The notes: generated from the sequence alone by a model not told the origin. Numbered from the stretch's first letter, positions 10,506-21,805 are shown. The stretch: 64,000 nucleotides of DNA from Chaetoderma sp. LZ-2023a (GCA_034401795.1 CM067369.1:89809579-89873578); one strand, 5' to 3'. Numbers and translations are program-made.

Positions 10506-12375
10506 TGATTCAAATACAGTACTGGACACATTCCTTGAAAAGTTTAACACTGCCAAGGAAAAGCATATCTCAAAAATCAAAGGTGGAAACAGTAAACCAT
10601 CAAAATATTGACATATGCAAGTTAATGAAGATATTAGAATTAAAATAAAAAGGAAACACAGATGTTGGCAAAGATTCCTGGAAACAAGAGATGAAGAGAA
10701 GTATAGAGAGTATACTAGAGTGAGAAACCAAGTGAAAGGACTAATACGGAAATCTAAGTGAGATAATGAAAAGGATGTTAGCCAAGCATGCCAAAGCTAA
10801 CCCCAAGAAATTTTGGAAATATGTAAATAGTGGCATCCCAGAGCTAAAGGTTCAGAAAGATGGGATAACTCAGATTGCCAGTGAAGATATAGATAAATCT
10901 AATGTACTGGCAGACTGTTTTATGAGCGTTTTTACGTGTGAACCAGATGGTCCCGTGCCAGAGTCCCAGAAACTAAAACCAGAATTTGAATTCCAAGACA
11001 AAACATTCACCCAGGATGATGTGCTGAAAATACTAAAGGGAATAGATAAAACCAAATCACCTGGTCCAGATGCAGTACATCCCAATGCATTAGCAGAGCT
11101 AAAAGAGAGATTGTGCATGCCCTTGACTATTATATTTAACAAATCTATGGATAAGGGGATAGTACCAGACAAGTGGAGGCCAGCCAACATCACAGCAATT
11201 TACAAAAAGGGGACCAAATCTGACCCTGGAAATTACAGACCAGTAAGTCTGACAAGTGTATTGTGTAAATTAATGGAAAAGCTAGTGGGGTCAAAAATTA
11301 TAGAACATGAAGAGAAACAAATTCTTCAGCAAAGGACAATTTGGTTTTATGAAAGGAAGATCAACAGCACTGCAACTACTAAAGGTACTAGATGAATGGA
11401 CAAAAGTGGTGAAGAAAGGTGGATAAATAGATGCCATATATATCCTGCTTGTGATATACATTAATGATCTCCCTGACTCTGTAAGATCTACATGTTATCT
11501 CTTCGTAGATGATACAAAATTCTACAAGCAAATCAGATACACGGAAGATGAAAAAGAGTTGCAAGAGGATCTGGACTCCCTTCGGAGTGGTCAAACACAT
11601 AGCTATTGTGATTCTACCCAAACAAATGCAAAATATTGACGCTAGAGAGCAAATGATGAAAACACTCAGATGAGAAGAGCGACCACCTTTACAAACAAGA
11701 TGGGGCACTATTAAATCTTGAGAATACACAACAGGAAAAAGGCATTGAGTTTACGGAAGATATGAACTTAACCTTCTCAAGCTACATTCGCGCCCACGTT
11801 AACAAGGCAAACAGTATTATGGCGCCAATTAGAAGAACATTCACATACTTAGATGAGCAAATGTTTAAGCAGTTGTTCCAGGCCTTGGTGAAACCCCACC
11901 TAGAGTATGGAGTATGTGTGTAGCGCACTCATCTGAAAAAAGGATGTAGTCTTAATAGAAAATGTACTACGGCGAGCATCTAAACTAGTCCTAGCATTAA
12001 GCAACATGAGCTATATAGATAGACTGAAGAGACTGAAAATGCCCACGATGCGGTATAGAAGGATGAGAAGAGACATGATTGAGGTCTATAACCTCACCCG
12101 TGAGATTTATAATCCCGAAGCGTCTGAGGGGCAGCTGATATTGGCAGAGGGTAGAGGCACAAGAGGTCATAGCTTGAGACTGGTCAAGCACCATAGTAGA
12201 ACAGATATTAGGAAATATGTTCACAAATAGAGTGGTAGAAAGTTGGGATAGCTTGCCTGGCGCTATAGTAAATTGTAGATCTGTCTTTGCCTTTGAAGTA
12301 GCCTTGGATAAATCTTGGGAACAACAAGCCATTAAATTTGATTTCACGTCCGAATATTGGATGCCGGGAAGTTAG
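10506..12375 (+). mobile_element. 5'-truncated CR1-like element with internal deletion
   Basis: Begins inside ORF2 directly after the tail of the preceding CR1. The opening frame reads 'DTFLEKFNTAKEKHISKIK' (10530-10580). The main open piece (10766-11395) has 'LKGIDKTKSPGPDAVHPNAL', 'WRPANITAIYKKG' and 'NYRPVSLTSVLCKLMEKLV', the fingers of a CR1-type reverse transcriptase. The sequence then jumps from a 'VLDEWTKV' stretch at about 11390 to 'VIYINDLPD' at 11451 and 'LFVDDTKFYKQI' (motif C). Motifs A and B, roughly 100 residues, are missing at about 11435-11450. The tail end has 'SYIDRLKRLKMPT' and 'HKSVESWDSLP'-like sequence with frame breaks. Dead copy. Confidence 0.85.
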
Positions 12376-12470
12376 GAACATGTAACATTTTCACTGGAAG
12401 AAGATGCGGGCATAGAGGCTGAACAGCAGCCTGAGTCCTCAGAAGGATCCTAAGAAGTAGGAAGCAAACA

Positions 12471-13000
12471 GTGGATGTGAAAGCTAAAAATAATTGTATT
12501 GAAGATGACCTTAAGAAGTTGGCACAAAAGGCATCAAGCGACAAGCTACCAAACCCAGAGAAGACCTCCAATTATTATGTGGATGCCATTTTTGATACTG
12601 GTTATATGAACAGATGTGCAGTATGTGACCAGGCAGTCACTGAAGGTATAGAATGTTGCGTATGCACAACATGGTGAACAGCGAAGGTAGCAAGATTGTG
12701 CATGATAGCACAATCAGTGATGATGTGTGTTGCTCGTCGATGCAATCGGCTAGTTGGGACACTCATAGGCCAGCTCTTGACCCAATACCTAGTAAACAGT
12801 TGGCCAACACTGTCATTGAACAGACAGATAGAGCTCGGTGTCCAAGTTAGACCAGTCTGCTCAGCCCTCATTAATTTCAGTATATATTGTGAAATGGACG
12901 ATCTTAAATCACACCTGAAAATCATGGGACTTAGGAGGGACACAAATCCTTTGCCATTCAATGCAGGCCCTGTGGATCTTCGAAATCTCAGAGATTAGCA
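12471..13000 (+). mobile_element. CR1-like ORF1 5' part with PHD-type zinc finger
   Basis: An open frame at 12471-12677 carries 'CAVCDQAVTEGIECCVCTTW', i.e. C-x2-C-x8-C-x2-C followed by Trp. This is the first half of a PHD-like finger as found in CR1 ORF1. A frame break follows. The downstream frame (12696-12998, 'NSWPTLSLNRQIELGVQ') stays open almost to the N gap and looks like ORF1 sequence. The rest is lost in the gap. Alternatively it could be a fragment of a cellular PHD protein, but the context of CR1 copies makes that less likely. Confidence 0.55.
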
Positions 13001-13500
13001 NNNNNNNNNNNNNNNNNNNNNNNNNNNNNNNNNNNNNNNNNNNNNNNNNNNNNNNNNNNNNNNNNNNNNNNNNNNNNNNNNNNNNNNNNNNNNNNNNNNN
13101 NNNNNNNNNNNNNNNNNNNNNNNNNNNNNNNNNNNNNNNNNNNNNNNNNNNNNNNNNNNNNNNNNNNNNNNNNNNNNNNNNNNNNNNNNNNNNNNNNNNN
13201 NNNNNNNNNNNNNNNNNNNNNNNNNNNNNNNNNNNNNNNNNNNNNNNNNNNNNNNNNNNNNNNNNNNNNNNNNNNNNNNNNNNNNNNNNNNNNNNNNNNN
13301 NNNNNNNNNNNNNNNNNNNNNNNNNNNNNNNNNNNNNNNNNNNNNNNNNNNNNNNNNNNNNNNNNNNNNNNNNNNNNNNNNNNNNNNNNNNNNNNNNNNN
13401 NNNNNNNNNNNNNNNNNNNNNNNNNNNNNNNNNNNNNNNNNNNNNNNNNNNNNNNNNNNNNNNNNNNNNNNNNNNNNNNNNNNNNNNNNNNNNNNNNNNN
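13001..13500. other. Assembly gap, 500 N
   Basis: Exactly 500 N, the usual placeholder for a gap of unknown size. It separates ORF1-like sequence from the satellite array, so the left end of the array and its true copy number are unknown. Open frames drawn across the N stretch are meaningless. Confidence 1.
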
Positions 13501-16500
13501 TTAAACACGCCGCGTAATCTCATTGCTAGCCTTATTAAACACGCCAGGTTATCTCATTGCTAGCCCTATTAAACACAGCACGTAATCTCATTGCTAGCCT
13601 TATTAAACACGGCACGTTATCTCATTGCTAGCCTTATTAAACACGCCACGTAATCTGATTGCTAGCCTTATTAAATACGGCACGTAATCTCATTGCTAGC
13701 CTTATTACACACGCCACGTAATCTCATTGCTAGCCTTATTAAACACGGCACGTAATCTCATTGCTAGCCTTATTAAACACGGCACGTAATCTCATTGCTA
13801 GCCTTATTAAACACGGCACGTAATCTCATTGCTAGCCTTATTAAACACGGCACCTAATCTCATTGCTAGCCTTATTAAACACGCCACGTAATCTCATTGC
13901 TAGCCTTATTAAACACTCCACGTAATCTCATTGCTAGCCTTATTAAACACTCCACGTAATCTCATTGCTAGCCTTATTAAACACGGCACGTAATCTCATT
14001 GCTAGCCTTATTAAACACAGCACGTAATCTCATTGCTAGCCTTATTAAACACGCCTCGTAATCTGATTGCTAGCCTTATTAAACACGCCACGTAATCTGA
14101 TTGCTAGCCTTATTAAACACGCCCCGCAATCTCATTGCTAGCCTTATTAAACATGGCACGTAATCTCATTGCTAGCCTTATTAAACACGCACCGTAATCT
14201 GATTGCAAGCCTTATTAAACATGGCACGTAATCTCATTGTTAGCCTTATTAAACACGCCACATAATCTCATTGCTAGCCTTATTAAACACGGCATGTAAT
14301 CTGTTTGCTAGCCTTATTAATCACAGCACATAATCTCATTGCTAGCCTTATTAAGCATGGCACGTAATCTCATTGCTAGCCTTATTAAACACAGCACGTA
14401 ATCTCATTGCTAGCCTTATTAATCCCAGCACGTAATCTTATTGCTAGCCTTATTAAACACAGCACATCATCTCATTGCTTGCCTTATTAAACACGGCACG
14501 TAATCTCATTGCTAGCCTTATTAAACACGGCACGTAATCTCATTGCTAGCCTTATTAAACACGCCATGTAATCTCATTGCTAGCCTTATTAAACACGGCA
14601 CGTAATCTGATTGCTAGCCTTATTAAACACGGCACGCAATCTCATTGCTAGCCTTATTAAACAGGGCACATAATCTCATTGCTAGCCTTATTATACACGG
14701 CACATAATCTGATTGCTAGCCTTATTAAACACAGCACGTAATCTCATTGCTAGCCTTATTAAACACGGCACGTAATCTCATTGCTAGCCTTATTAAACAC
14801 GCCACGTAATCTCATTGCTAGCCTTCTTAAACACGCCACGTAATCTCATTGCTAGCCTTATTAAACACGCCACACAATCTGATTGCTAGCCTTGTTAAAC
14901 ACAGCACTTAATCTCATTGCTAGCCTTATTAAACACAGCACGTTATCTCATTGCTAGCCTTATTAAACACGGCACGTAATCTGATTGCCACCCTTATTAA
15001 TCACAGCACGTAATCTCATTGCTAGCCTTATTAAGCATGGCATGTAATCTCATTGCTAGCCTTATTAAACACAGCACGTAATCTCATTGCTAGCCTTATT
15101 AAACACGGCACGTAATCTCATTGCTGGCCTTATTAAACACGCCATGTAATCTCATTGCTAGCCTTATTAAAAACGGCACGTAATCTCATTGCTAGCCTTA
15201 TTAAACACTGCACGTAATCTCATTGCTAGCCTTATTAAACACAGCACGTAATCTCATTGCTAGCCTTATTAAACACGGCACATAATCTAATTGCTAGCCT
15301 TATTAAACACGCCACGTAATCTCATTGCTAGCCTTATTAAACACAGCACGTAATCTCATTGCTAGCCTTATTTAACATGCCACGTAATCTCATTGCTAGC
15401 CTTATTAAACACGGCACGCAATCTCATTGCTAGCCTTATTAAACACGGCACGTAATCTCATTGCTAGCCTTATTAAACACGGCACGTAATCTGATTGCTA
15501 GCCTTATTAAACACGGCACGTAATCTGATTGCTAGCCTTATTAAACACGGCACGTAATCTGATTGCTAGCCTTATTAATCACAGCACGTAATCTCATTGC
15601 TAGCCTTATTAAACATGCCACGTAATCTCATTGCTAGCCTTATTAAACACGCCACGTAATCTCATTGCTAGCCTTATTAAACACGGCACGTAATCTGATT
15701 GCTAGCCTTATTAAACACGCCATGTAATCTCATTGCTAGCATTAGTAAACACTGCACGTAATCTCATTGCTAGCCTTATTAAACACGGCACGTAATCTCA
15801 TTGATAGCCTTATTAAACACGGCACGTAATCTCATTGCTAGCCTTATCAAACACGGCACGTAATCTCATTGCTAGCCTTATTAAACACTGCACGTAATCT
15901 CATTGCTAGCCTTATTAAACATGGCACGTAATCTCATTGCTAGCCTTATTAAACACAGCACGTAATCTCAGTGCTAGCCTTATTAAACACGGCACGTAAT
16001 CTCATTGATAGCCTTATTAAACACGGCACGTAATCTCATTGCTAGCCTTATCAAACACGGCACGTAATCTCATTGCTAGCCTTATTAAACACAGCACGTA
16101 ATCTCATTGCTAGCCTTATTAAACAAGGCATGTAATCTCATTGCTAGCCTTATTAAACACGGCACGTAATCTCATTGCTAGCCTTATTAAACACGGCACG
16201 CAATCTCATTGCTAGCCTTATTAAACACGGCACGCAATCTCATTGCTAGCCTTATTAAACACGGCATGCAATCTCATTGCTAGCCTTATTAAACACGGCA
16301 CGCAATCTCATTGCTAGCCTTAATAAACATGGCACGTAATCTCATTGCTTGCCTTATTAAACACGCCACGTAATCTCATTGCTAGCCTTATTAAACACAG
16401 CACGTAATCTCAATGCTAGCCTTATCAAACACGCCACGTAATCTCATTGCTAGCCTTATTAAACACAGGACGTATTATCATTGCTAGCCTTATTAAACAT

Positions 16501-16779
16501 GACACGTAATCTCATTGCTAGCCTTATTAAACACGCCACGTACTCTCATTGCTAGCCTTATTAAACACGGCACATAATCTCATTGCTAGCTTTATTAAAC
16601 ACGGCACGTAATCTCATTGCTAGCCTTATTAAACACGGCACGTAATCTGATTGCTAGCCTTATTAAACACAGCATTTAATCTGATTGCTAGCCTTATTAA
16701 ACACGGCACATAATCTCATTGCTAGCCTTATTAAACACGGCACGTAATCTCATTGCTAGCCTTATTAAACATGACACGT
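13501..16779. repeat. 34-bp satellite array, about 96 units
   Basis: Tandem units of exactly 34 bp, containing the strings 'CATTGCTAGCCTTATTAAAC' and 'CACGTAATCT'. The box CATTGCTAGC starts at 13521 and last at 16751, a distance of 95 x 34 with no net insertion or deletion. Intermediate checks at 14371 and 15799 also fall exactly on the 34-bp register. Units differ by substitutions, mainly at the two CpG positions and at C/G in the (C/G)ATTG box. The array ends at about 16778, and its left side runs into the gap. No function is visible. It could be centromeric, subtelomeric or simply an interstitial minisatellite. Confidence 0.98.
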
Positions 16780-18099
16780 TTTCAACAGCCGACAAGTAAT
16801 GTCCTATATACCTCGATTGGAATCGGCAATGCATAAGTTCACAACGTAATCACATATTTTGAGCATACTCTATATTCTGTGTTTATTCTATTTTAATTGT
16901 CGGATTTATTTAAAATTATATTATAACATATTCTATATGTCGTATTCATGTATGATAATTCATGCATTACTTAGCATTTTAACCCTCGAATTTCTCATAT
17001 GTCCATTGCAGACCAAGAGAAGTCTGTTTTTGAAAAATTACCACTCGAATGGCTGGCTCGATTATCGAGGCGGACATTGCAGTGATAAATTTTCAAAAAT
17101 AGTCTTCAGTTGGTCTGCAAATGAACAGTTCTGAAGACTACTACTGCAGAAGCCGTTTTGGGCTGATGTAACTCATTAGCTCTCTCTATGGCGACTGTCT
17201 GCTCTAACAGTTAATGCTAATTACGCATTAAAACAAAACGCCTGCAGAAATACGCGTAGATGCAAGATGCTGAAACTAAATTAGAGGTCTTTTACCTGAG
17301 ATAATCCAGTATAACTGACATTTGATACAGCCAAAACAGTCAAATTACAACAACCGTCAGTCAATTTTATTGCAAAATACAGTAACTAATCGAGGATGTG
17401 TGCGAGTGTGGTTTTTATCTAAAATATGTTTTTAAGACATTTCAGTGATGCAATCTCCAAATCCCGAATAGATCAAATTCCAATCAACACTACAGACAAG
17501 CTGGTGATTATTTCAATTGTAATTTGACTGGAATTCTAAGCACTGCTTCAAATCAAACTCGTTTGAAAATATTCAACATAATATCTAGTACAGCTTTAGG
17601 AATTTTATCGCATTTATTATGTAATGTTAAACAAAACAACCCATGTTAATGCAATATAAATAATATATTGCTTATGATCCACAGTGCAGGTAATTAACAG
17701 TCACAACCATTGTTGTCTTAAAATTTGAACCAAATCGGACCAGCTGTTTCCGAGATATCCATAAATATGGAATTTGATCAGATCCGAATCAGGATTTTTT
17801 CTGGGGCATGGCCAAAGTCTGGAGTTCCTCTTTCACGATGCGAAGTACAAGCCTAATTCCAATACCATCTTCCTCTTCCAGTTTCAGAATATTCAACACA
17901 TTCAACAAATTAAATTGTAAATGGCGTCTCGACTTCGGTATTTCGGATGTAAGGTGTTGATTTTTATCAACATATTCTGATAATATGAGCTTTATTAAAA
18001 GATGCTCATTGGCTTCGTACATGTATGTATGCATGTAGGTATTTCTATGGCGCCGATTCCGAAATTAATCGCTCAAGGGCGCTTTACAAAATTAAAATT
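16780..18099. other. AT-rich spacer with one palindromic TTAA element
   Basis: No gene recognised. Contains palindromic element copy 1 (listed separately). At about 17720-17770 is 'tttgaaccaaatcggaccag' followed by 'ctgtttccgagatatc', a phrase resembling dispersed non-coding repeats elsewhere in the window (compare 36200). The remainder is unremarkable AT-rich sequence. Confidence 0.5.
16979..17175. repeat. Palindromic TTAA element, copy 1
   Basis: Starts with TTAACCCT at 16979. Left arm: 'GCAGACCAAGAGAAG' then a TTTTTGAAAA-type block and TTACCACT. A short centre 'ggctcgattatcgaggc' follows. The right arm is the mirror: AAATTTTCAAAAATAGTCTT, then 'TTGGTCTGCAAATG'. The left TTAA flank is clear; the right end is eroded. 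Best-preserved outer arms of all copies. Confidence 0.8.
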
Positions 18100-18426
18100 T
18101 TAAGAAAAAATATGCGTTTTTAGAAGAGACTTAAAAGGTTCAAGTTTATCACAGTTCCGATTGTGTGCTGGGAGGTTGTTCCAGAGTTTTGGGCCAGCTT
18201 TTGAAAAGGCTTGTTGTCCAGCCATTAGATTACCGGGTGGAACTACACACAACAGTTGCTCGCTTGATCGCAGGGATCTTGGTGCTATTCTCTTCGTTAT
18301 CAACGAACAGAGGTATAGTGGTGCAAGTCCATGCAGGTATTTAAAGACTAGAAGTGCAATTTTGTAGTTGATTCGCTCTTTAACGGGTAGCCAGTGAAGT
18401 TGTTTAAGTACAGGAGTTACATACAA
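18100..18426 (-). mobile_element. Non-LTR retrotransposon ORF2, C-terminal 108 codons
   Basis: An intact open frame on the minus strand reads as the end of a Jockey/CR1-group ORF2. 'TPVLKQLHWLPVKERINYKI' is the near-universal 'HWLPV..RI.YKI' motif, followed by 'LHGLAPLYL', 'QAFSKAGPKLWNNLP' and 'FKSLLKTHIFS'. The reverse transcriptase core is absent, so it is a 5'-truncated insertion. No interruption is seen in this piece, which suggests a younger copy than most LINE fragments here. Confidence 0.88.
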
Positions 18427-18904
18427 CGAGCTGGTGTAAAGGACGGACTAAATATTTGGATTTCAGAGATGTTATTTTCAAGCAATGTATCGCTAATACT
18501 ATTTATCATTAATCAATTGGGCATGCCTTTGAGAAGTATAGAATGGAGTTTCTTGGTACAATAATCACCCCGTCCCGTCTTGTGTAGGCCCTATTCTGAC
18601 GCTTTAAGATGTGTTCACTCGATGGGCTTTACCCGAATTAGATATAAGAAATGACACCTTTCATTATCCATGAGAGTGAGTGTGTGGGTGGTTGGGTGGG
18701 TGGATGGGTGGGTGGGTGCTATGATGGTAAATAATGGGTTGGTGTATTGGTGGGTTGGTGGGTGGGAGGGCGGGTGGGAGAGTGCGTGAGTGCGTAAGTG
18801 AGCGAGCGAGCTGGCAGTCTGCGGGCTGGCAGGCAAGCGGGCTGGTGGGCTGGCGGGCTGGCTGGCTGGCGGGCTGGCGAGCTGGCGGGAGTGAGTGAGT
18901 GTGT
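18427..18904. other. Spacer ending in G-rich GGGT/GGCT repeats
   Basis: Starts unremarkable. From about 18680 it becomes 'gggtgggtggatgggtggg' and then GGCTGGCGGGCT-type sequence to 18895. The G-tracts could form quadruplex structures, but no gene is seen. Confidence 0.6.
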
Positions 18905-19055
18905 GGTGGGTTAGCGAGTGTGAGTGAGTGAGTGAGTGAGTGAGTGAGTGAGTGAGTGAGTGAGTGAGTGAGTGAGTGAGTGAGTGAGTGAGTGAGTGAG
19001 TGAGTGAGTGAGTGAGTGAGTGAGTGAGTGAGTGAGTGAGTGAGTGAGTGAGTGA
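18905..19055. repeat. (GTGA)n tetranucleotide microsatellite
   Basis: About 150 bp of nearly pure GAGT repeats. The Ser-Leu-Thr-His open frame on the minus strand is a by-product. Confidence 0.97.
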
Positions 19056-19119
19056 GAGTTTGTGCATGTAGCGTGCGTACGTGCGAGCTTGGGTGGACGG
19101 ATGGATGGATGGATGGATG

Positions 19120-19242
19120 GAGCAGTAGCAGTAGCAGTAGCAGTAGCAGTAGCAGTAGCAGTAGCAGTAGCAGTAGAAGTATCAGTAGCAGTAGCAGCAG
19201 TAGCAGTAGCCGTAGCAGTAGTAGTAACAGTAGCAGAGCAGT

Positions 19243-19292
<50 letters not shown>
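19120..19292. repeat. (AGTAGC)n and (AGC)n microsatellite
   Basis: AGC/AGT hexamer pattern passing into pure (AGC)n at about 19245-19289. The poly-Ser and poly-Ala frames are artefacts. Confidence 0.95.
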
Positions 19293-19294
<2 letters not shown>

Positions 19295-19379
19295 ATTTAA
19301 TCAGCGTTGACAATGTTTGGTAGTCTCCGTAAATAGGTGATTAATCTTATAAGTTTCTTGTTACGTGTTAAGGTTGCTT

Positions 19380-19925
19380 TTGAAACCTATCGAAATTGGC
19401 GATGATCCGAAATCCAAAATGACCGCCAGCCACCGTAGGCCATTTTTAAAATTGGTTTCCGGATGGTAGCTCTGCTGCCATTTATCCGATCACTTTGAAA
19501 CTTCAGAGGGTGGTTTGGCTAGGTCTTGAAAAGAAACTCTCGAATGCGACGATAATTCAATATCCGAGATGGCCGCCAGCCAATGGTCGCCATCTTGAAA
19601 ATTGGTTTCTGGACGATAACTCTGGAGAAGAAAGCTATTGTAAATTGACAATGGTATTAATTCCAAGATGGCCAAATGGATTTCGGGATGATAAATATGT
19701 TGCCATTCATCGGATCGCTTTGAAACATCATAGGGTGGTTAGACGATACTAAATCCAAGATGGCCGCCAGCTACCAACGGTCATCTTCCAAATTTGTTTC
19801 CGAATGAAGAAATTTATCGAAATCTACGAAAATCTGAAATCCTATATGGCCGGCAGCCACTGGTGGCCATCTTGAAAATTCTTTCCGGATGGTACCTTAT
19901 GACCTTTTCGCCGATCGCTTTGAAA
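19380..19925. repeat. Imperfect repeats with AAGATGGCCGCC / GCCATCTT hairpins
   Basis: Four to five diverged units, each with 'AAGATGGCCGCCAGCCA' (or a variant) followed within about 10 bp by 'GGTCGCCATCTTGAAAATT', then 'GGTTTCCGGATG' and 'ATCGCTTTGAAACTTCATA'. Copies start near 19409, 19560, 19660 (partial), 19750 and 19835. Within a unit the AAGATGG and CCATCTT parts are inverted and can pair. The core resembles YY1 sites (AAGATGGCGGC), but it is found here as a dispersed repeat. Confidence 0.7.
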
Positions 19926-20199
19926 CTTCATATGATGACTGCTCGCCTGAGGAAGAAATCATTATTGTGATGTATTATGCGCTGTTTGTGGAGCTCTTGT
20001 TGTTGAAATGTAATTGTGCGCTAATGTTTAGTTTCGACGTGCAACTAGTATGTCAGTTTATCGGACGGTCTGCCGTTCTGTCACTAACACTTTGGACATT
20101 TCGCAACTATCGCGCGTCGCGCCCGTTTAGATTATCATCTAATCATTATAACGTAGTAGTTTGGCTCTCCACTGCACTCATTAGGTGTCTATAAGGCTG

Positions 20200-20733
20200 A
20201 GTTTCCATAGAACCTCACGCGTCACGTCTCACGCCTGATGCCTCGCACGTGAACGGAAGAATTAACATATCAATAGCAATACGACGGTCTCCATAGGCAT
20301 TGTCGCGTCACTTTTACTTTCGATTCATGCCTCACGCGTGAGGCAAGGAATGGGCATGTTCATTCTTTGTTAGGTGAATCGTAACTGGTAGCTGTAGCAA
20401 GCGTTTAAATCGTTGTCATAAAACAGGTAATTTCTAGAACTTACTTTCGGAATTACGATTTATAAATATTTTACGTTAAAATATGCGATTTTATTTTTTT
20501 TAATTCGTTGCGCAATAAATAATGTTCCCGACACCACATGGAACGTTTTTTACATTTTCGTTTTCGTTGTTGAAAATTTAAAAGTAGCGTCAGTGCGAAC
20601 GTTTCTTCGTCGGAAGAATCCATCCTATGCAAACAACCCGTACTCAGAAATGAAGCATGAATTGGTTTAAATGACATTGATGGACACGCGCATGTAGTGT
20701 GAGGTGTGAGGCGTGAGCTTCTATGGAAAGTAT
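20200..20733. mobile_element. Non-autonomous TIR element (MITE-like)
   Basis: The ends are inverted: left 'GTTTCCATAGAACCTCACGC' at 20201, right 'GCGTGAGCTTCTATGGAAAG' at 20711-20730. The next 30 bp on each side also match weakly ('gtctcacgcc' against 'ggtgtgaggc'). A perfect 16-bp palindrome, GCCTCACGCGTGAGGC, lies at 20329-20344. No transposase is inside. Ends of this GTTTCCATAGA type suggest a hAT/Harbinger-like MITE. The target-site duplication is not clear, so the superfamily is not assigned. Confidence 0.6.
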
Positions 20734-21141
20734 GGTACAGAGGACGGGAGAATTTCAGCACACGCACAAGAACGCACAACTGACCACACAAATCAAAAAC
20801 AGAATTATACCACATGTGCACCAGGATACGGAATATACACAGCACAATCCAGGACAGAACTGGATATACACACACGACCATAAAGGAGCGCACAGAGGAC
20901 CCATGCACGCGCGCACAGGACAGTCACACCACATGCATGAATACATGAACAAGCCACGACCACAGATAAGCACACACGTGAACTAGCATACATCGACAGT
21001 GACACACACCGCCATTGATTTACATACACTACTACGGATTATATACACAGCAGGCTTATACGAGAGGATTGTTGAATATATTGTGTCCATACTTTATTGC
21101 TGTAGTTAATCTAGTAATACGTACTGTATATAGTGAACGTG
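20734..21141. other. CA-rich spacer, no gene
   Basis: 'cacacgcacaag'-like CA-rich sequence to about 21010, then AT-rich sequence. The open frames here are low complexity and overlap each other on both strands. Nothing supports coding. Confidence 0.55.
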
Positions 21142-21805
21142 TTGTCACGGATCAGGTGTAACTGTCTGTCACCAAGGTTTGTGACTATGGACTGACGTCA
21201 CATGGTTCGAATAGAACATGGGATGGCAGTCAGTTGGAGTTTGGCGTTGGGCACGGTCACTTGTTGTTTTGGATAGTTGGTCCCCCTCCACGACTTGAAT
21301 ATCAAACGAGCCAGTGGCAGTGCCCCAGCGTAAGTTGTATATTAATAAAGTATTACCGTAACTATAGAGACGCGTATGTGTTATCTCACCAGCCAGATGA
21401 AAGATCCTGGTGTATAGGTAAACGAACGGTATTAGATTGGTGGAATGATCCGGCAGCCTTCGTGAAGATAAACACATTTATTTGTAATAATCTAATACCG
21501 TTCGTTTGCCTATACACCAGGAGTTTTCATCTGGCTGGTGAGATAACACATACGCGTCTCTATAGTTACGGTAATACTTTAGTAATATACAACTTACGCT
21601 GGGACACTGTCACTTGCTCGTTTGCACAGTTAGCCATAATCCACAGTTTGATACGTCGTGGAGTGGGACCAATTATCCAAAACAACAAGTGACCATGCCC
21701 AACGCCAAACTCCAACTGACTGCCATCCCATGTTCTATTCGAACCATGTGACGTCAGTCCATAGTCACAAACATTGGTGATTCAGTTGCACCTGATCCGT
21801 GACAA
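21142..21805. repeat. 664-bp foldback: long inverted repeat with 50-bp loop
   Basis: The left arm 21142-21438 and right arm 21489-21805 are reverse complements with only scattered differences. Outer ends are TTGTCACGGATCAGGTG / CACCTGATCCGTGACAA, and inner ends AACGGTATTAGATT / AATCTAATACCGTT. The loop 21439-21488 is unique. The right arm has an extra 20-25 bp near 21630-21655. Both arms contain a TGACGTCA box (near 21193 and 21751). A transcript across it would form a near-perfect 300-bp hairpin. No coding capacity. Confidence 0.95.

Noticed and set aside
12909-13563. Open frames across the N gap
   Set aside because: The 200-codon frames consist of N translated as unknown residues; no sequence supports them.
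13501-16779. CRISPR-like array
   Set aside because: The units are contiguous 34-bp repeats with no unique spacers, in animal DNA. It is a satellite.
18615-19300. Ser-Leu-Thr-His repeat protein and poly-Ser/Ala frames
   Set aside because: Produced by the GTGA tetranucleotide and AGC trinucleotide repeats.
20471-20986. Overlapping frames rich in His/Cys on both strands
   Set aside because: They lie in a TIR element and in CA-rich low-complexity DNA, and the frames overlap on opposite strands.
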